Notes: generated by a model from the sequence alone, not told the origin. Numbered from the stretch's first letter, positions 35,912-45,458 are shown. The stretch: 64,000 nt of DNA from Echinicola salinicaeni (GCF_014280965.1 NZ_JACODZ010000001.1:310001-374000); one strand, 5' to 3'. Translations and numbers: made by a program.

Positions 35912-37507
35912 ATGAAACCTATATACTTTTATCTAGTGCTACTATCCTTATCAGTTTGCCTAAGTTGCACAGAAAAAAAACAAGACTTTCAATCCCCCAA
36001 TATTTTATTTGTGATTAGTGATGATCAGTCATTTTCCCATACGAGTTTTGCCGGAAGCAGTTTTGTTAGTACACCGGCTTTTGATAGGGTAGCCAGGGAA
36101 GGAGTTTATTTTGCCAATTGCATTGCGGGATCTCCGGGCTGTGCTCCATCAAGGAGCTCGATAGTGACAGGAAGGTATCCTTGGCAAAATGAGCAGTCGG
36201 GCCAACATGCTTCGGCTTGGTTAAAGAAATATGTGCCCTTTATTGATGTGTTGGATGAAAACGGATATGTAACCGGACGAACAGGAAAGGGAGTAGCGCC
36301 ATTTCGATATGCCAAAAATCCTCAGGATTCACTTTGGAGAAAGACAGATGCCGGAGGCCTTGCTCATTCAGAAATTCACTATACAGAAGATAAATCAGGC
36401 ATGGAGGGATATGCGAAGGGAGTAAGTGGGCTAGATTATTTTGAGAATTTTAAATATTTCATCGAACATAAAAGGGGGGATCGACCTTTCTTTTTTTGGT
36501 TTGGGGCTAAAGAACCCCATAGGGCCTATGAAAAAGGTTCTTGGAAAAGAATGGGAAAGAAACTAGAAGATGTGGAAGTGCCGGCTTTTCTTCCTGATAA
36601 TGATGAAATACGAGGAGATTTATTGGATTATGCAGTTGAAATTGAGTGGTTTGACAGTCATCTAGGGAAAATGTTAAATTATTTGGAAGACATTGGAGAA
36701 CTGGAAAATACCATTGTGATTGTCACTTCTGATAATGGAAAGCCCTTCCCTCGGGCCAAGGCCAATACCTATGAGTATGGTATCCATGTGCCCATGGCAG
36801 TGCGGTATCCTAAAGCCTTCCAGGGAGGGAGGGTCATTGATGCTCCTTTATCCTTTGTAGACTTAGCGCCAACCATTTTGGAAATCGCAGGCGCATCTCC
36901 TGAGGGAATGATGCCTATTACAGGTGAAAGCTTTTTGAAACTTCTTATAGCAGATAAAAATCAAGATTCAAGGAGCTATGCCTTTTCAGGGCGTGAGCGC
37001 CATTCTTCTTCAAGGTATAAAAATTGGGGTTATCCACAACGGGCGGTTCGCAGCAAAGATTACCTGTATATTTGGAATATGAGACCAGAAAGATGGCCAG
37101 CAGGAGCCCCTCAAAAATATGATACTAATGATAATGCAAGGTTATTGCCGATGAATGGCATTGATGATAATGGAATATATATCCCACAGAGTGCTTATAC
37201 GGATATCGATGATTGTCCTACTAAGACTTATTTATTGGAGCATAGTGGTGATACAGATATAAAGCCATATCTCGATTTGGCTGTAGCAAAAAGGCCAGCG
37301 TTTGAATTGTATGATATTCGTAAAGATCCCGATTGTCTAAATAATTTGGCCGGAAAGGCTGAATTTATGGAGGTGGAGAGAAATTTAAACAAAGTCTTAG
37401 AAGAAGAGCTAAAAAAGACCAAAGACCCTAGAGTAGTGGGGCCTAATAAGGAAGTTTTTGATAGTTACAAACGATATTCCCATATGAGGAGCTTTCCAGA
37501 ACCCTAA
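35912..37507 (+). CDS. Type I sulfatase, heparan N-sulfatase/SGSH-like (CAPSR active site)
   Basis: Sulfatase of 531 residues. The lipobox CLSC (Cys19) predicts a lipoprotein. The formylglycine cysteine is C77 in CAPSR, followed by SSIVTGRYPWQNEQSG. Metal-site D37 and D38 lie in ISDDQSFSHTS, and the second metal pair is in VTSDNGKPFPRAKANTYEYGIHVPMAVRYP. The DDQS start, GxPGCAPSR signature and HVPMxVRYP are typical of the sulfamidase-like group. An N-sulfatase role is possible, but O-sulfate activity occurs in the same group. It follows a 224-bp gap after the first sulfatase, so it may have its own promoter. Confidence 0.92.
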   Translation: MKPIYFYLVLLSLSVCLSCTEKKQDFQSPNILFVISDDQSFSHTSFAGSSFVSTPAFDRVAREGVYFANCIAGSPGCAPSRSSIVTGRYPWQNEQSGQHASAWLKKYVPFIDVLDENGYVTGRTGKGVAPFRYAKNPQDSLWRKTDAGGLAHSEIHYTEDKSGMEGYAKGVSGLDYFENFKYFIEHKRGDRPFFFWFGAKEPHRAYEKGSWKRMGKKLEDVEVPAFLPDNDEIRGDLLDYAVEIEWFDSHLGKMLNYLEDIGELENTIVIVTSDNGKPFPRAKANTYEYGIHVPMAVRYPKAFQGGRVIDAPLSFVDLAPTILEIAGASPEGMMPITGESFLKLLIADKNQDSRSYAFSGRERHSSSRYKNWGYPQRAVRSKDYLYIWNMRPERWPAGAPQKYDTNDNARLLPMNGIDDNGIYIPQSAYTDIDDCPTKTYLLEHSGDTDIKPYLDLAVAKRPAFELYDIRKDPDCLNNLAGKAEFMEVERNLNKVLEEELKKTKDPRVVGPNKEVFDSYKRYSHMRSFPEP

Positions 37508-37570
37508 ATATAGAATACTGATTTTCGGGCTTCAACCTATAAAAATATTTCAATATCAAATAGATTTTAA

Positions 37571-39013
37571 ATGATTGCAAAAAACAAACTATTCCAAAAT
37601 CCCATGAACATGATGTTTGCAGTGGCATCATTTATAGTGTTGGCTTTATGGCCCGTTGTGGGCTATGGTCAAGAACGTCCTAATATTATCCTGATATTGG
37701 TAGATGATTTGGGCTATGGCGATGTAGGGTTTAATGGTGGTGAATTTCCGACCCCCCGAATCAATGATTTGGCCTCAAAGGGCATTATCATGGATAGATA
37801 TTATGTAGCTCCGGTATGTTCACCTACCAGGGCAGGATTGATGACGGGCAGGTACCCTGATAGGTTTGGATTACGGGAGACGGTGATTCCTCCATGGCGA
37901 GATTTTGGAGTGGATACTTCTGAAGTTTTTTTGCCTGAAATTTTGGAGAAAGCAGGATATAAGCATCGTGCAATGATTGGAAAGTGGCACTTGGGACATT
38001 CAAGACTAGATTATCATCCCATGAATAGGGGATTTACCCATTTTTATGGACATTATAATGGCGCCATTGACTATTTTTCCCATAAACGTGAAGGAGAACT
38101 TGATTGGCACGATGATTTTGCTCCTTCTTATGATAAAGGATATGCCACAGATTTATTGGCAGAAGAAGCGGTGTCCTGTATCAAGGAATACAATGATGAT
38201 GCAGCTCCTTTCTTTATGTATGTAGCCTTCAATGCACCCCATTGGCCATTGCAGGCAAAAGAAGAAGATTTACTAGCCAGTGGATTTGATAAAAGCTTAC
38301 CTAGGTTTTCAACCGATAAAGGTTATGGAGAAGAGGGGAGAGGCAATACCAGAAAGCAGACCTATGAGGCTATGGTAAGGGCATTGGATAGGGGGATAGG
38401 AGAGATTATAGATGCCTTGGAAGAGGAGGGGATTATGGAAAATACCATTTTGATCTTTCATAGTGATAATGGCCCCGCACCAGGAGAGGGAGGCAGTGCT
38501 GGAAATCTCAAAGGTCATAAATTCCAAGAGTGGGAAGGAGGCGTCCGCGTACCCGCTGTAATCTACTGGAAGGATAAATTTGAAGGAGGAGAAAGAATCG
38601 ATCAGGTGATGGGCTTTGTGGATATGTTTCCCACTTTAGTTGAATTGGCAGGCTACAAGGGGGAAATGAATATTGAATTTGATGGGATAAGTATGGCTCC
38701 GGTATTATTTGGAAAGAAAGAAAACATCGAAAGGACTTTTTATCTTGGCTATGGAGCTATGGTCAATCAAAACTGGAAGTTGATGATGAAAAAGGGGAGC
38801 AAGCCAAGCATGGATATTAAAGAAGATATATTGTTCAATATGAAAGAGGATCCCTACGAAACTATAAATGTGAAAAAAGCCCATGAAGAAAGCTTTTTGA
38901 AAATGAAATCATGGCTCCAAAAGTATGAGGACATTCAGGCGGAAGTAAGTGTGCCTGCCTATCATGTGGGCAGAGAAGGATTTAAAGCACCAAAAGAATG
39001 GAAGATTCATTAG
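37571..39013 (+). CDS. Type I sulfatase, arylsulfatase B-like (CSPTR active site)
   Basis: A 480-residue sulfatase with a signal peptide cleaved near GYGQ rather than a lipobox, so probably periplasmic or secreted. Formylglycine cysteine C83 lies in CSPTR with AGLMTGRYPDRFG following. D45 and D46 (LVDDLGYGDVGFNGG) and the SDNGPAPGEGGSAGNLKGHKFQEWEGGVRVPAVIYW block match the arylsulfatase A/B class, which typically includes GalNAc-4-sulfatases. The FYGHYNGAIDYFSHKREG stretch supports this group. Starts at M12 or later are also possible. It lies 63 bp after the previous sulfatase. Confidence 0.93.
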   Translation: MIAKNKLFQNPMNMMFAVASFIVLALWPVVGYGQERPNIILILVDDLGYGDVGFNGGEFPTPRINDLASKGIIMDRYYVAPVCSPTRAGLMTGRYPDRFGLRETVIPPWRDFGVDTSEVFLPEILEKAGYKHRAMIGKWHLGHSRLDYHPMNRGFTHFYGHYNGAIDYFSHKREGELDWHDDFAPSYDKGYATDLLAEEAVSCIKEYNDDAAPFFMYVAFNAPHWPLQAKEEDLLASGFDKSLPRFSTDKGYGEEGRGNTRKQTYEAMVRALDRGIGEIIDALEEEGIMENTILIFHSDNGPAPGEGGSAGNLKGHKFQEWEGGVRVPAVIYWKDKFEGGERIDQVMGFVDMFPTLVELAGYKGEMNIEFDGISMAPVLFGKKENIERTFYLGYGAMVNQNWKLMMKKGSKPSMDIKEDILFNMKEDPYETINVKKAHEESFLKMKSWLQKYEDIQAEVSVPAYHVGREGFKAPKEWKIH

Positions 39014-39071
39014 TGGGAAGCCATAGTAATAGGATCCTCCCTTGTCTTTGAAAGGGATTGCTTTAAAAATC

Positions 39072-39115
39072 AATTCACTTGTCATGTATAGGTGGCAAGT
39101 GAATTTAGTTTGTCC
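39072..39115 (+). terminator. Likely terminator after the third sulfatase
   Basis: 13-bp stem (AATTCACTTGTCA with TGGCAAGTGAATT, one wobble), 8-nt loop, then a weak T-rich tail. It ends the three-sulfatase block. Confidence 0.5.
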
Positions 39116-39309
39116 AATTTTATAATTAATATTCGGTGAGGCTGTATGGATAAATATAATTGTAGGAATAATTCTTTTATCCCTGCTGTTTTTTGCTTTT
39201 TTCGTAATCTCCGGGCATGGGAACAAGCCAACTGATAGACGTTTGCTTGGCGGTATACAATTGATAGAAGAAATTCCAGGCCTTCATAAAAAGTAAATTA
39301 TCTTTGAAT

Positions 39310-40305
39310 ATGATAAAGCAAGACATAAGTAATTTTGGCGGAACGCTCAGAAAGCTCATATTGGGCGCATTGTTTTATTTGAAATTATCGGTGCTGCTTG
39401 CGCAAGGGGAGAATGGTAAAATCCTTCAAATGGCAGACCCAAGCATTTTTTATCATGAAAGCACTTATTATTTATATGGTACTGGAAGGGCTGATGAAGG
39501 CTTTCAAGTTTACACCTCCAAGGATGCCAAGACATGGTCTGGACCAGCAGGAAAGTTAGAAGAGGGTTTTTGTCTCCATGAGGAGGACGTTTATGGCGAT
39601 CGCGGTTTCTGGGCACCACAAGTATTTTTTGAAAAAGGAAAGTTTTATATGGCCTATACGGCCAATGAACATATTGCTTTGGCAGAAAGTGATAGTCCAT
39701 TAGGTCCTTTTCGTCAGACTGCAAAGCAGGCTATTGAAGGTAATGGCAAGATGATCGACCCTTTTTTTTACAGGGATAAAAAAGGTAAGGCTTATCTGTA
39801 CTTTGTAAAAGTAGCCAACGGAGGCAATAGGATATATGTAGCCGAAATGAAGAAAGACTTGAGTGGTATAAAGACCGAAACGGTGAAGCTTTGCATTGAG
39901 GCTACTGAGCCTTGGGAGAACAGGGAAAATGCAAACTGGATAGTGACAGAAGGCCCCTCTGTTTTATTTCATAATGGACATTATTATTTGATATACAGTG
40001 CAAATGATTTTAGAAGTAAGGACTATGCAGTAGGGGTTGCTGTTAGCAAACAGCCTTTGGGGCCCTGGAAAAAGATGGGTAGGCAACCTGCTCTCAGTCA
40101 AGGATTATTGGGTGTGGCCGGAACGGGTCATGGGGACTTTTTCTCAGTTGGCGATGATTGGTATTATGTCTTTCATACCCATCATTCAGCGGATAGGGTT
40201 GGACCGAGGAAGACTGCTTTAATTAAAGCCCGTTTTAATGCGTCTGATTTGGGACCTGCCGATTTAATCTTTTTACCCAATAATTGGGATTATCTGTATG
40301 AATAA
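39310..40305 (+). CDS. GH43-type beta-propeller glycoside hydrolase
   Basis: A 331-residue single-domain five-bladed propeller enzyme. The three catalytic carboxylates of clan GH-F are visible: base D43 in MADPSI, modulator D150 in MIDPFF and acid E214 in VTEGPS. The metal-binding His motif GTGHGDFF follows. The ATG at 39310 is two codons after an in-frame TTG at 39304 and is preferred. An N-terminal hydrophobic stretch (KLILGALFYLKLSVLLA) ends near Gln32 and looks like a signal peptide. GH43 enzymes cleave arabinose, xylose or galactose linkages. It lies at the end of the sulfatase locus and probably trims the same polysaccharide. Confidence 0.9.
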   Translation: MIKQDISNFGGTLRKLILGALFYLKLSVLLAQGENGKILQMADPSIFYHESTYYLYGTGRADEGFQVYTSKDAKTWSGPAGKLEEGFCLHEEDVYGDRGFWAPQVFFEKGKFYMAYTANEHIALAESDSPLGPFRQTAKQAIEGNGKMIDPFFYRDKKGKAYLYFVKVANGGNRIYVAEMKKDLSGIKTETVKLCIEATEPWENRENANWIVTEGPSVLFHNGHYYLIYSANDFRSKDYAVGVAVSKQPLGPWKKMGRQPALSQGLLGVAGTGHGDFFSVGDDWYYVFHTHHSADRVGPRKTALIKARFNASDLGPADLIFLPNNWDYLYE

Positions 40306-40610
40306 AATTTTTTCGAAAACTGATAGAAATGGATTATAGCATAAGAAAAGCAAGCAATAATTTGAGTTCGTACTAAGACGTTTTTGAATGAATTGGTGTT
40401 GACTGTTTTAGTATATTTGTCCGTTTGTATAAATGAGGAGGGGAGATAAATAAAAGTAGAAACATTATTCAGAAAGCATTTGTATCCAGATTTCGAAAAT
40501 TCTACTTTTGAAAGATAAATGTGACTGCCAAATAATTGCATTGTGCCAAGTAACATTTACACCGATCTTAATATTTTTCCCCCTGTAAGAGTTTGACATA
40601 AATATCTCCG
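40306..40610. other. Gene-free stretch upstream of the SARP-like membrane regulator
   Basis: A 305-bp AT-rich gap. It contains TATATTTG at 40412-40419, which fits the -7 consensus, with a TTG about 16 bp upstream. This is the only promoter-like element I can name. There is no terminator of the GH43 gene and no RNA gene. Confidence 0.4.
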
Positions 40611-43130
40611 ATGCTTGCGTTTACTAAAATTCACTTCCTGGTTTCATTGATTTTAGGTTTAAGTGTCTTACAATCTTCCTTTACAGGAGGCTTGAAATTT
40701 CATGGAAGCGAAAAAGCTATAGACTTACGAACCTCTTATGATGTTTTTGGGGAGCATGAGGTCACATTTTCTGATCATTTTGATATAGCCTTTAGCTTGT
40801 CCCTGGATCCTGTTGAAGAAATAGGCTATATCCTTAGGATCAAAACTGGGGTAAACAAACGGATTTTTAATTTATTCTATGACAGTCAGGGAGATGATCT
40901 GGTTTTTAAATTCAATGAAGAGGGAAAGACTAATTTGATTGTTGCCAGAATGGACAGGAATCAACTGTTTAATCGGCAATGGTTTGATATGAAAGTCTCT
41001 TTCGACTTGGAGGGAGATTCGATCACACTTGTCATTGATGATCAAGAATTTTCAAGCCAAAATCAGCATCTTGCAGATACCTATCATCCAGCTATTCTTT
41101 TTGGAAAAAGTGACCATATCATTGATGTGCCCACTTTTTCGATCAAAAACTTATCCGTCATTGGAAATGAAACTTATAACTTTCCCTTGAATGAAAATGA
41201 GGGTAATGTAGTCCATGATAGAGATGGAAATCTTTTCGGCAAGGTGATCAATCCAGATTGGTTGAAGAATTATGCCTATTATTGGAATCATCAAGCTTCC
41301 TTTAGCTCAGCTTCAGTGGCTGGGGCGAACTATAATCCCCAAAAAAGAGAAATATATTACTATAACCAAGATTCACTTTGGAGGTATAATGTCCAAACTG
41401 ATGAATCTCAAATTACTGTGTTCAATAAGAAAAGCCCTGTAGAACTTGTTTTGGGGACCAATTTTTTTGATTCAGTGGAGAATAAATTATATACCTATGA
41501 GGTGTATTATGATAGTCAATATGAAGGTCCAACTGTAGCCAGTCTTGACCTTGATAGTAATCAATGGACAGCAGAAAGCTATGATCAACTTCCAACCCAG
41601 CTCCACCATCATGGGGCCTATATAAACCAATCCACTTCCAAGTACACAATCTTCGGTGGTTTTGGTAATATGAAATATAGCAAGAACTTCTTTTCTTACG
41701 ATTTGGAACAAAATAAATGGAAGCTGGAAGAGGGATTTACAGGTGATATAATTACCCCCCGTTATTTTTCCTCAGTAGGCTACCAGCCACACAACAATAG
41801 CTTATATATCTTGGGTGGAATGGGCAATGAGTCGGGTGATCAATCCGTCGGAAGGAAATATTATTATGACCTCTATCAGGTTGATATGGGCTCTAGACAT
41901 ATCACCAAACTGTGGGAGATTCCTTGGGAAGATGAAAATGTCGTTCCTGTGCGGGGGATGGTCCTATTGAATGATTCTACTTTATATACGCTTTGTTATC
42001 CTGAGCATTTTTCAGCGTCCTTTCTTCATCTTTATCGGTTCTCACTGAAAGATGGTAGTTATGAAATATTAGGGGATTCCATTCCAATTCGTTCTGATAA
42101 GATAACCACCAATGCTAATATTTATTTTGACAAAGGGCTGAATAAACTGTATGCAGTGGTACAGGAATTTGAGGATGATATTTCCTCAGACCTGAAAATC
42201 TATTCTCTTGCATTTCCAGCTATTACCAAAGAAGAATTGTTTGATTTTCCAACTAAACAAAATGGTCAAGGAAGCCTCATTGCTTTGCTATTGGGGGCTG
42301 GAGCTATAGTATTGGGATTCTTTTTGTACAAAAAATTGAAGGCTAAATCACCTGCAGAAGATAAGGAGGATAGGGAAGCGGAGGAATATATTCCGATTCC
42401 CAAGAAGGATCAACGTTTACGGCCCAACTCCATTTACCTATTTGGCAATTTTATGGTCCGTGACTCAAAGGGCAGGGATATAACCTATATGTTCAGTGCA
42501 CAACTGAAGCAGGTTTTTTGTCTTATTTTGCATTATAGCATATCGGAAGGTGGTGTCACCTCACAACATCTCAGCCATTTGCTATGGCCGGATAAGCCTG
42601 CGGACAAAGTTAAAAATTCACGCGGGGTTACGATTAACAATCTTCGCAAGACTTTAAATGAGCTGGAGGGGATAGAGCTGGTCCATGAGAAAGGACACTA
42701 TAAAATTATTCTTAACGAGGAGGTCTATTGCGATTATGTGAGATGTCTGCAGATTATAGGGGGGCAAGAAATGGATCATGCACGGGATGAATTTGCAGGG
42801 ATCGTTTCTAGAGGTAAATTCCTTTATCTTTCTGATGATCCTTTGTTTGATTTGTTAAAGGAAGAGGAGGAAACCCGGCTTGAACCTGTTTTAATATTGG
42901 AGGTGGAAAAAAGCTTTGCCAGCGAAACGTATCCTACTACAATCTCGCTGGCAGAAGCCTTGTTTAATATAGATCCTTTAAGTGAAACAGCATTGGTATA
43001 TCAAATCAAAGCCATGCTTAAGCTCAATATGATTGAGGAATCCAAAATAGCTTATAGAGCTTTTGTGATAGAGTACAAAAGGGTCTTCGACAAGGATTTT
43101 CATCGTCCATATTCAGCGATCAGTTCTTAA
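40611..43130 (+). CDS. Membrane-spanning regulator: lectin-like + kelch-like sensor, TM helix, SARP/OmpR-type winged helix and BTAD-like tail
   Basis: An 839-residue one-component regulator candidate. A signal sequence (1-26) leads to a concanavalin/LamG-like beta domain (about 28-195), then a kelch-like (galactose-oxidase) beta-propeller with motifs such as IFGGFGNMKYSKNFFSYDLEQNKW and LYILGGMGNESGD (about 215-545). One helix (about 552-575, SLIALLLGAGAIVLGFFLYKK) is followed by a basic and acidic linker. The cytoplasmic region has a winged helix (about 605-695: SIYLFGNFMVRD... LSHLLWPDKPADKVKNSRGVTINNLRKTL) very like SARP or AfsR heads, and a helical repeat tail (about 730-835) similar to BTAD. 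It has no kinase or receiver domain. It lies between two PULs, 19 bp from the convergent mannan PUL end, so it may switch on one of them. The target is inference. Confidence 0.8.
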   Translation: MLAFTKIHFLVSLILGLSVLQSSFTGGLKFHGSEKAIDLRTSYDVFGEHEVTFSDHFDIAFSLSLDPVEEIGYILRIKTGVNKRIFNLFYDSQGDDLVFKFNEEGKTNLIVARMDRNQLFNRQWFDMKVSFDLEGDSITLVIDDQEFSSQNQHLADTYHPAILFGKSDHIIDVPTFSIKNLSVIGNETYNFPLNENEGNVVHDRDGNLFGKVINPDWLKNYAYYWNHQASFSSASVAGANYNPQKREIYYYNQDSLWRYNVQTDESQITVFNKKSPVELVLGTNFFDSVENKLYTYEVYYDSQYEGPTVASLDLDSNQWTAESYDQLPTQLHHHGAYINQSTSKYTIFGGFGNMKYSKNFFSYDLEQNKWKLEEGFTGDIITPRYFSSVGYQPHNNSLYILGGMGNESGDQSVGRKYYYDLYQVDMGSRHITKLWEIPWEDENVVPVRGMVLLNDSTLYTLCYPEHFSASFLHLYRFSLKDGSYEILGDSIPIRSDKITTNANIYFDKGLNKLYAVVQEFEDDISSDLKIYSLAFPAITKEELFDFPTKQNGQGSLIALLLGAGAIVLGFFLYKKLKAKSPAEDKEDREAEEYIPIPKKDQRLRPNSIYLFGNFMVRDSKGRDITYMFSAQLKQVFCLILHYSISEGGVTSQHLSHLLWPDKPADKVKNSRGVTINNLRKTLNELEGIELVHEKGHYKIILNEEVYCDYVRCLQIIGGQEMDHARDEFAGIVSRGKFLYLSDDPLFDLLKEEEETRLEPVLILEVEKSFASETYPTTISLAEALFNIDPLSETALVYQIKAMLKLNMIEESKIAYRAFVIEYKRVFDKDFHRPYSAISS

Positions 43131-43149
43131 AGAATTGCGTCTATATAGC

Positions 43150-45354
43150 TTACCAGTCAAGTTTTATATGAACACCTTTTGGCTTATTTTCAAAGCTTAG
43201 GAAACAAGTTTTGCTGTTTTCGTCCCAACTACTCTCAAACTGCATATCCGTTCCGGTGGAATCCATGATTTCAATGCTTTCAGGTTTTTTAGGCAAAAGA
43301 ATCCTCATTACATTAGTCGTATTCAGTGGACTTTTGGCGACCAATGAATACATGTCTTTGGCTACTTTTTCCTCATAAACCCTAGCGGCTGTTGCCAGCA
43401 CCTGAGGACTGTTTGGGTTTTTGACACTTTCGATATTGTATAAAAATGCTTGTTCACCAGGATGAACTTGTTTTTCGTTCAGCACTGGAATCTCAGGATC
43501 AAATAAATCAATAAGTTTCCCCTTAAGGGTATAAGGAGTCTGATCCTCATTTTCATTGACAACAGAAATTATTTCATAAGGACCTCTGCTCAGAGAAAAG
43601 TGGTTTTTGAATTCCAACTTACCAGAAATTTGATCTGTATCGTAAAGCTTTTTGATGGCATTCACGAAATTCATGTCATTGTTTTTCTCCAAAACAAACT
43701 CCTTAGGATCTTGGCGTAGAATGACTACTTTTCCCTTGCCAAAACTGAACTCTCCGCTCTCAAACGGTGCTTTTAAACCAAGCTTCTGGAACAGGTCTTC
43801 AGATGGCGCTTTAAACTTGTTGCCATCCATATTCCACCACTCTTGAACTCCTTGAAAGACATCTTCATCTCTGCCGCAGTATACCAAGACTCCACCGTTT
43901 TTGACCCAGTCTGCAATATGTCCATGAGCTTCTTCTTTCATGGGCTTCATATTAGCATAGGACATGATAAGTATTTTTAAGTTGTCCCAAGTTTTGGGGA
44001 AAGTGACATTTTCTATATGGACAGTTTTGACTGGAATCCCTCGCTTGAGCAGTGGCAATGCCTGTCCGTAAAAGTTGGACAACTGTGGGTCATCATAGCC
44101 CTGATGAGTAGGGAAACGCTGGAACATTAGGGAATTGGACATTAATACCCCAATGCCTTGTGAGCCACTGACTTTATTGTCGGATAAAGGCATGTCATTC
44201 AAGGTATTGATCATTACCTGCATTTGAGTTGAGTAAAAACGAGGGATTTTCGCTTTCTCTTCGCTGTCTGCACTGGTTCTGTAGAGTCCTTCATAAATTC
44301 GATCAGGCCAAGGCATCACCTCGTAATTGGCTACCATGGGATACAGCAGTTGGGCCGCAAAAGTAGCTTGGTAGTTTTTCTTATAATCAGCCCAATCTCT
44401 TGGCCAATCTTCTATAGGATCAGTTAGAAAGTACATTTTCCTACCTGTGGGAGCGGTCATGGATTCCATAGAACCATATTCCAGAAAAGCAGTTTCAAAT
44501 ACTCTTTCCTTTGCTTGGCCATTATAGTAGTTGGGTTCGCGGGAAGTCCCTGTCCATACCTGGGCAATATAACCATCCACACTTGGTAGAGATGCCAGGC
44601 TAGCCTCAGGGCTCACGATCATCCACTGGGAGTAATTCACAAGTGAATGAGTAGGGACATAACAGCGGACATCCATTCCTTTTGTTTTGCCGTATTCCTT
44701 GGCAAAGGAAAAACATTCCTCTACAGCTCGGTAGTAAAGGTGATATTTTAGCTTATTGGACAAATAGGTGTTTTCAGCAGATTCATGCTGCGGTCTCCAG
44801 TCAAAGCCATAATATTCCTTCCATTCTCTCTTGAAGGCTTCACTATAGCCTGACCTGGCCCAGAACTCAGGCTCTTCAAGATAGATGGCGTCGATTCCGG
44901 CATCAATAACCCTCTTGATTACTTTTTCTTTCATGTATTGAATAAAATTCATAGAGGGTACGATATAGGGGACCATATGTCCGTGCCAAAGGGTATCACC
45001 TTTTTGGGTGACCTGGCCTTCATCCAAGTGCCATTCTCCATCCCATTCACCTGTGAAATAGTCCTGGTATTCTCCCCAGGCAATTCCGCTCATAAAGTGG
45101 GTGGTGTAGCCTTTGTCTCTCCAAGTTTGGACCCGCTCTTCAAAAGTCATATCGGCCTTTCCATGATGATCCTTCACACTATAGACAATTGCTACATCAG
45201 CCCTCACGTCTGTTACTGGCTTCCAAGGATTGGATGTTTGAAAAGCCGTTTTTTCACTCTTGGTACTTTTTGCGTTTTCTTCTTGTCTGCCAGGTTGTGA
45301 GCAGGCATGAATCAATAGAATTGGAATAAGATATAATAAAGCAGTTTTTCGCAT
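43150..45354 (-). CDS. Lipoprotein with TIM-barrel-like and GATase-like domains, probable glycoside hydrolase of unknown family
   Basis: A 734-residue lipoprotein (lipobox IHAC, Cys18). Residues about 50-400 look like a (beta/alpha)8 enzyme, with a DAIYLEEPEFWARSGYSEAFKREW segment that could hold an acid residue. Residues about 430-560 resemble the class-I glutamine-amidotransferase-like or trimerisation fold of GH42 enzymes (KILIMSYANMKPMKEEAHGHIADWVKNGGVLVYCGRDEDV split by loops). The C-terminus is beta-rich. I cannot name the family. It follows the mannan PUL genes on the same strand, but a perfect hairpin terminator separates it from the DUF3823 gene. A role in trimming mannan side chains is only a guess. 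Confidence 0.6.
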   Translation of the reverse strand: MRKTALLYLIPILLIHACSQPGRQEENAKSTKSEKTAFQTSNPWKPVTDVRADVAIVYSVKDHHGKADMTFEERVQTWRDKGYTTHFMSGIAWGEYQDYFTGEWDGEWHLDEGQVTQKGDTLWHGHMVPYIVPSMNFIQYMKEKVIKRVIDAGIDAIYLEEPEFWARSGYSEAFKREWKEYYGFDWRPQHESAENTYLSNKLKYHLYYRAVEECFSFAKEYGKTKGMDVRCYVPTHSLVNYSQWMIVSPEASLASLPSVDGYIAQVWTGTSREPNYYNGQAKERVFETAFLEYGSMESMTAPTGRKMYFLTDPIEDWPRDWADYKKNYQATFAAQLLYPMVANYEVMPWPDRIYEGLYRTSADSEEKAKIPRFYSTQMQVMINTLNDMPLSDNKVSGSQGIGVLMSNSLMFQRFPTHQGYDDPQLSNFYGQALPLLKRGIPVKTVHIENVTFPKTWDNLKILIMSYANMKPMKEEAHGHIADWVKNGGVLVYCGRDEDVFQGVQEWWNMDGNKFKAPSEDLFQKLGLKAPFESGEFSFGKGKVVILRQDPKEFVLEKNNDMNFVNAIKKLYDTDQISGKLEFKNHFSLSRGPYEIISVVNENEDQTPYTLKGKLIDLFDPEIPVLNEKQVHPGEQAFLYNIESVKNPNSPQVLATAARVYEEKVAKDMYSLVAKSPLNTTNVMRILLPKKPESIEIMDSTGTDMQFESSWDENSKTCFLSFENKPKGVHIKLDW

Positions 45355-45413
45355 GCGTATAAAAATTATTTGGAATTAATGAAATGTGGTAGTTCTCCAT
45401 TTAAAATTCAAAT

Positions 45414-45445
45414 AAAAAGCCATCCGTCTAGACGGATGGCTTTTT
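45414..45445 (-). terminator. Perfectly palindromic terminator after the DUF3823 gene
   Basis: A fully self-complementary core (GCCATCCGTC, then TA, then GACGGATGGC, CTAG at the centre) flanked by five A on the left and five T on the right. It therefore works in either direction. It lies 13 bp after the DUF3823 stop and about 60 bp upstream of the 734-residue lipoprotein gene. Confidence 0.85.
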
Positions 45446-45458
45446 ATTATTTATCAAA

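Noticed and set aside
45414-45445. Perfect palindrome as a regulator operator
   Set aside because: The A-run and T-run on its flanks and its place after a stop codon make a bidirectional terminator the better reading.
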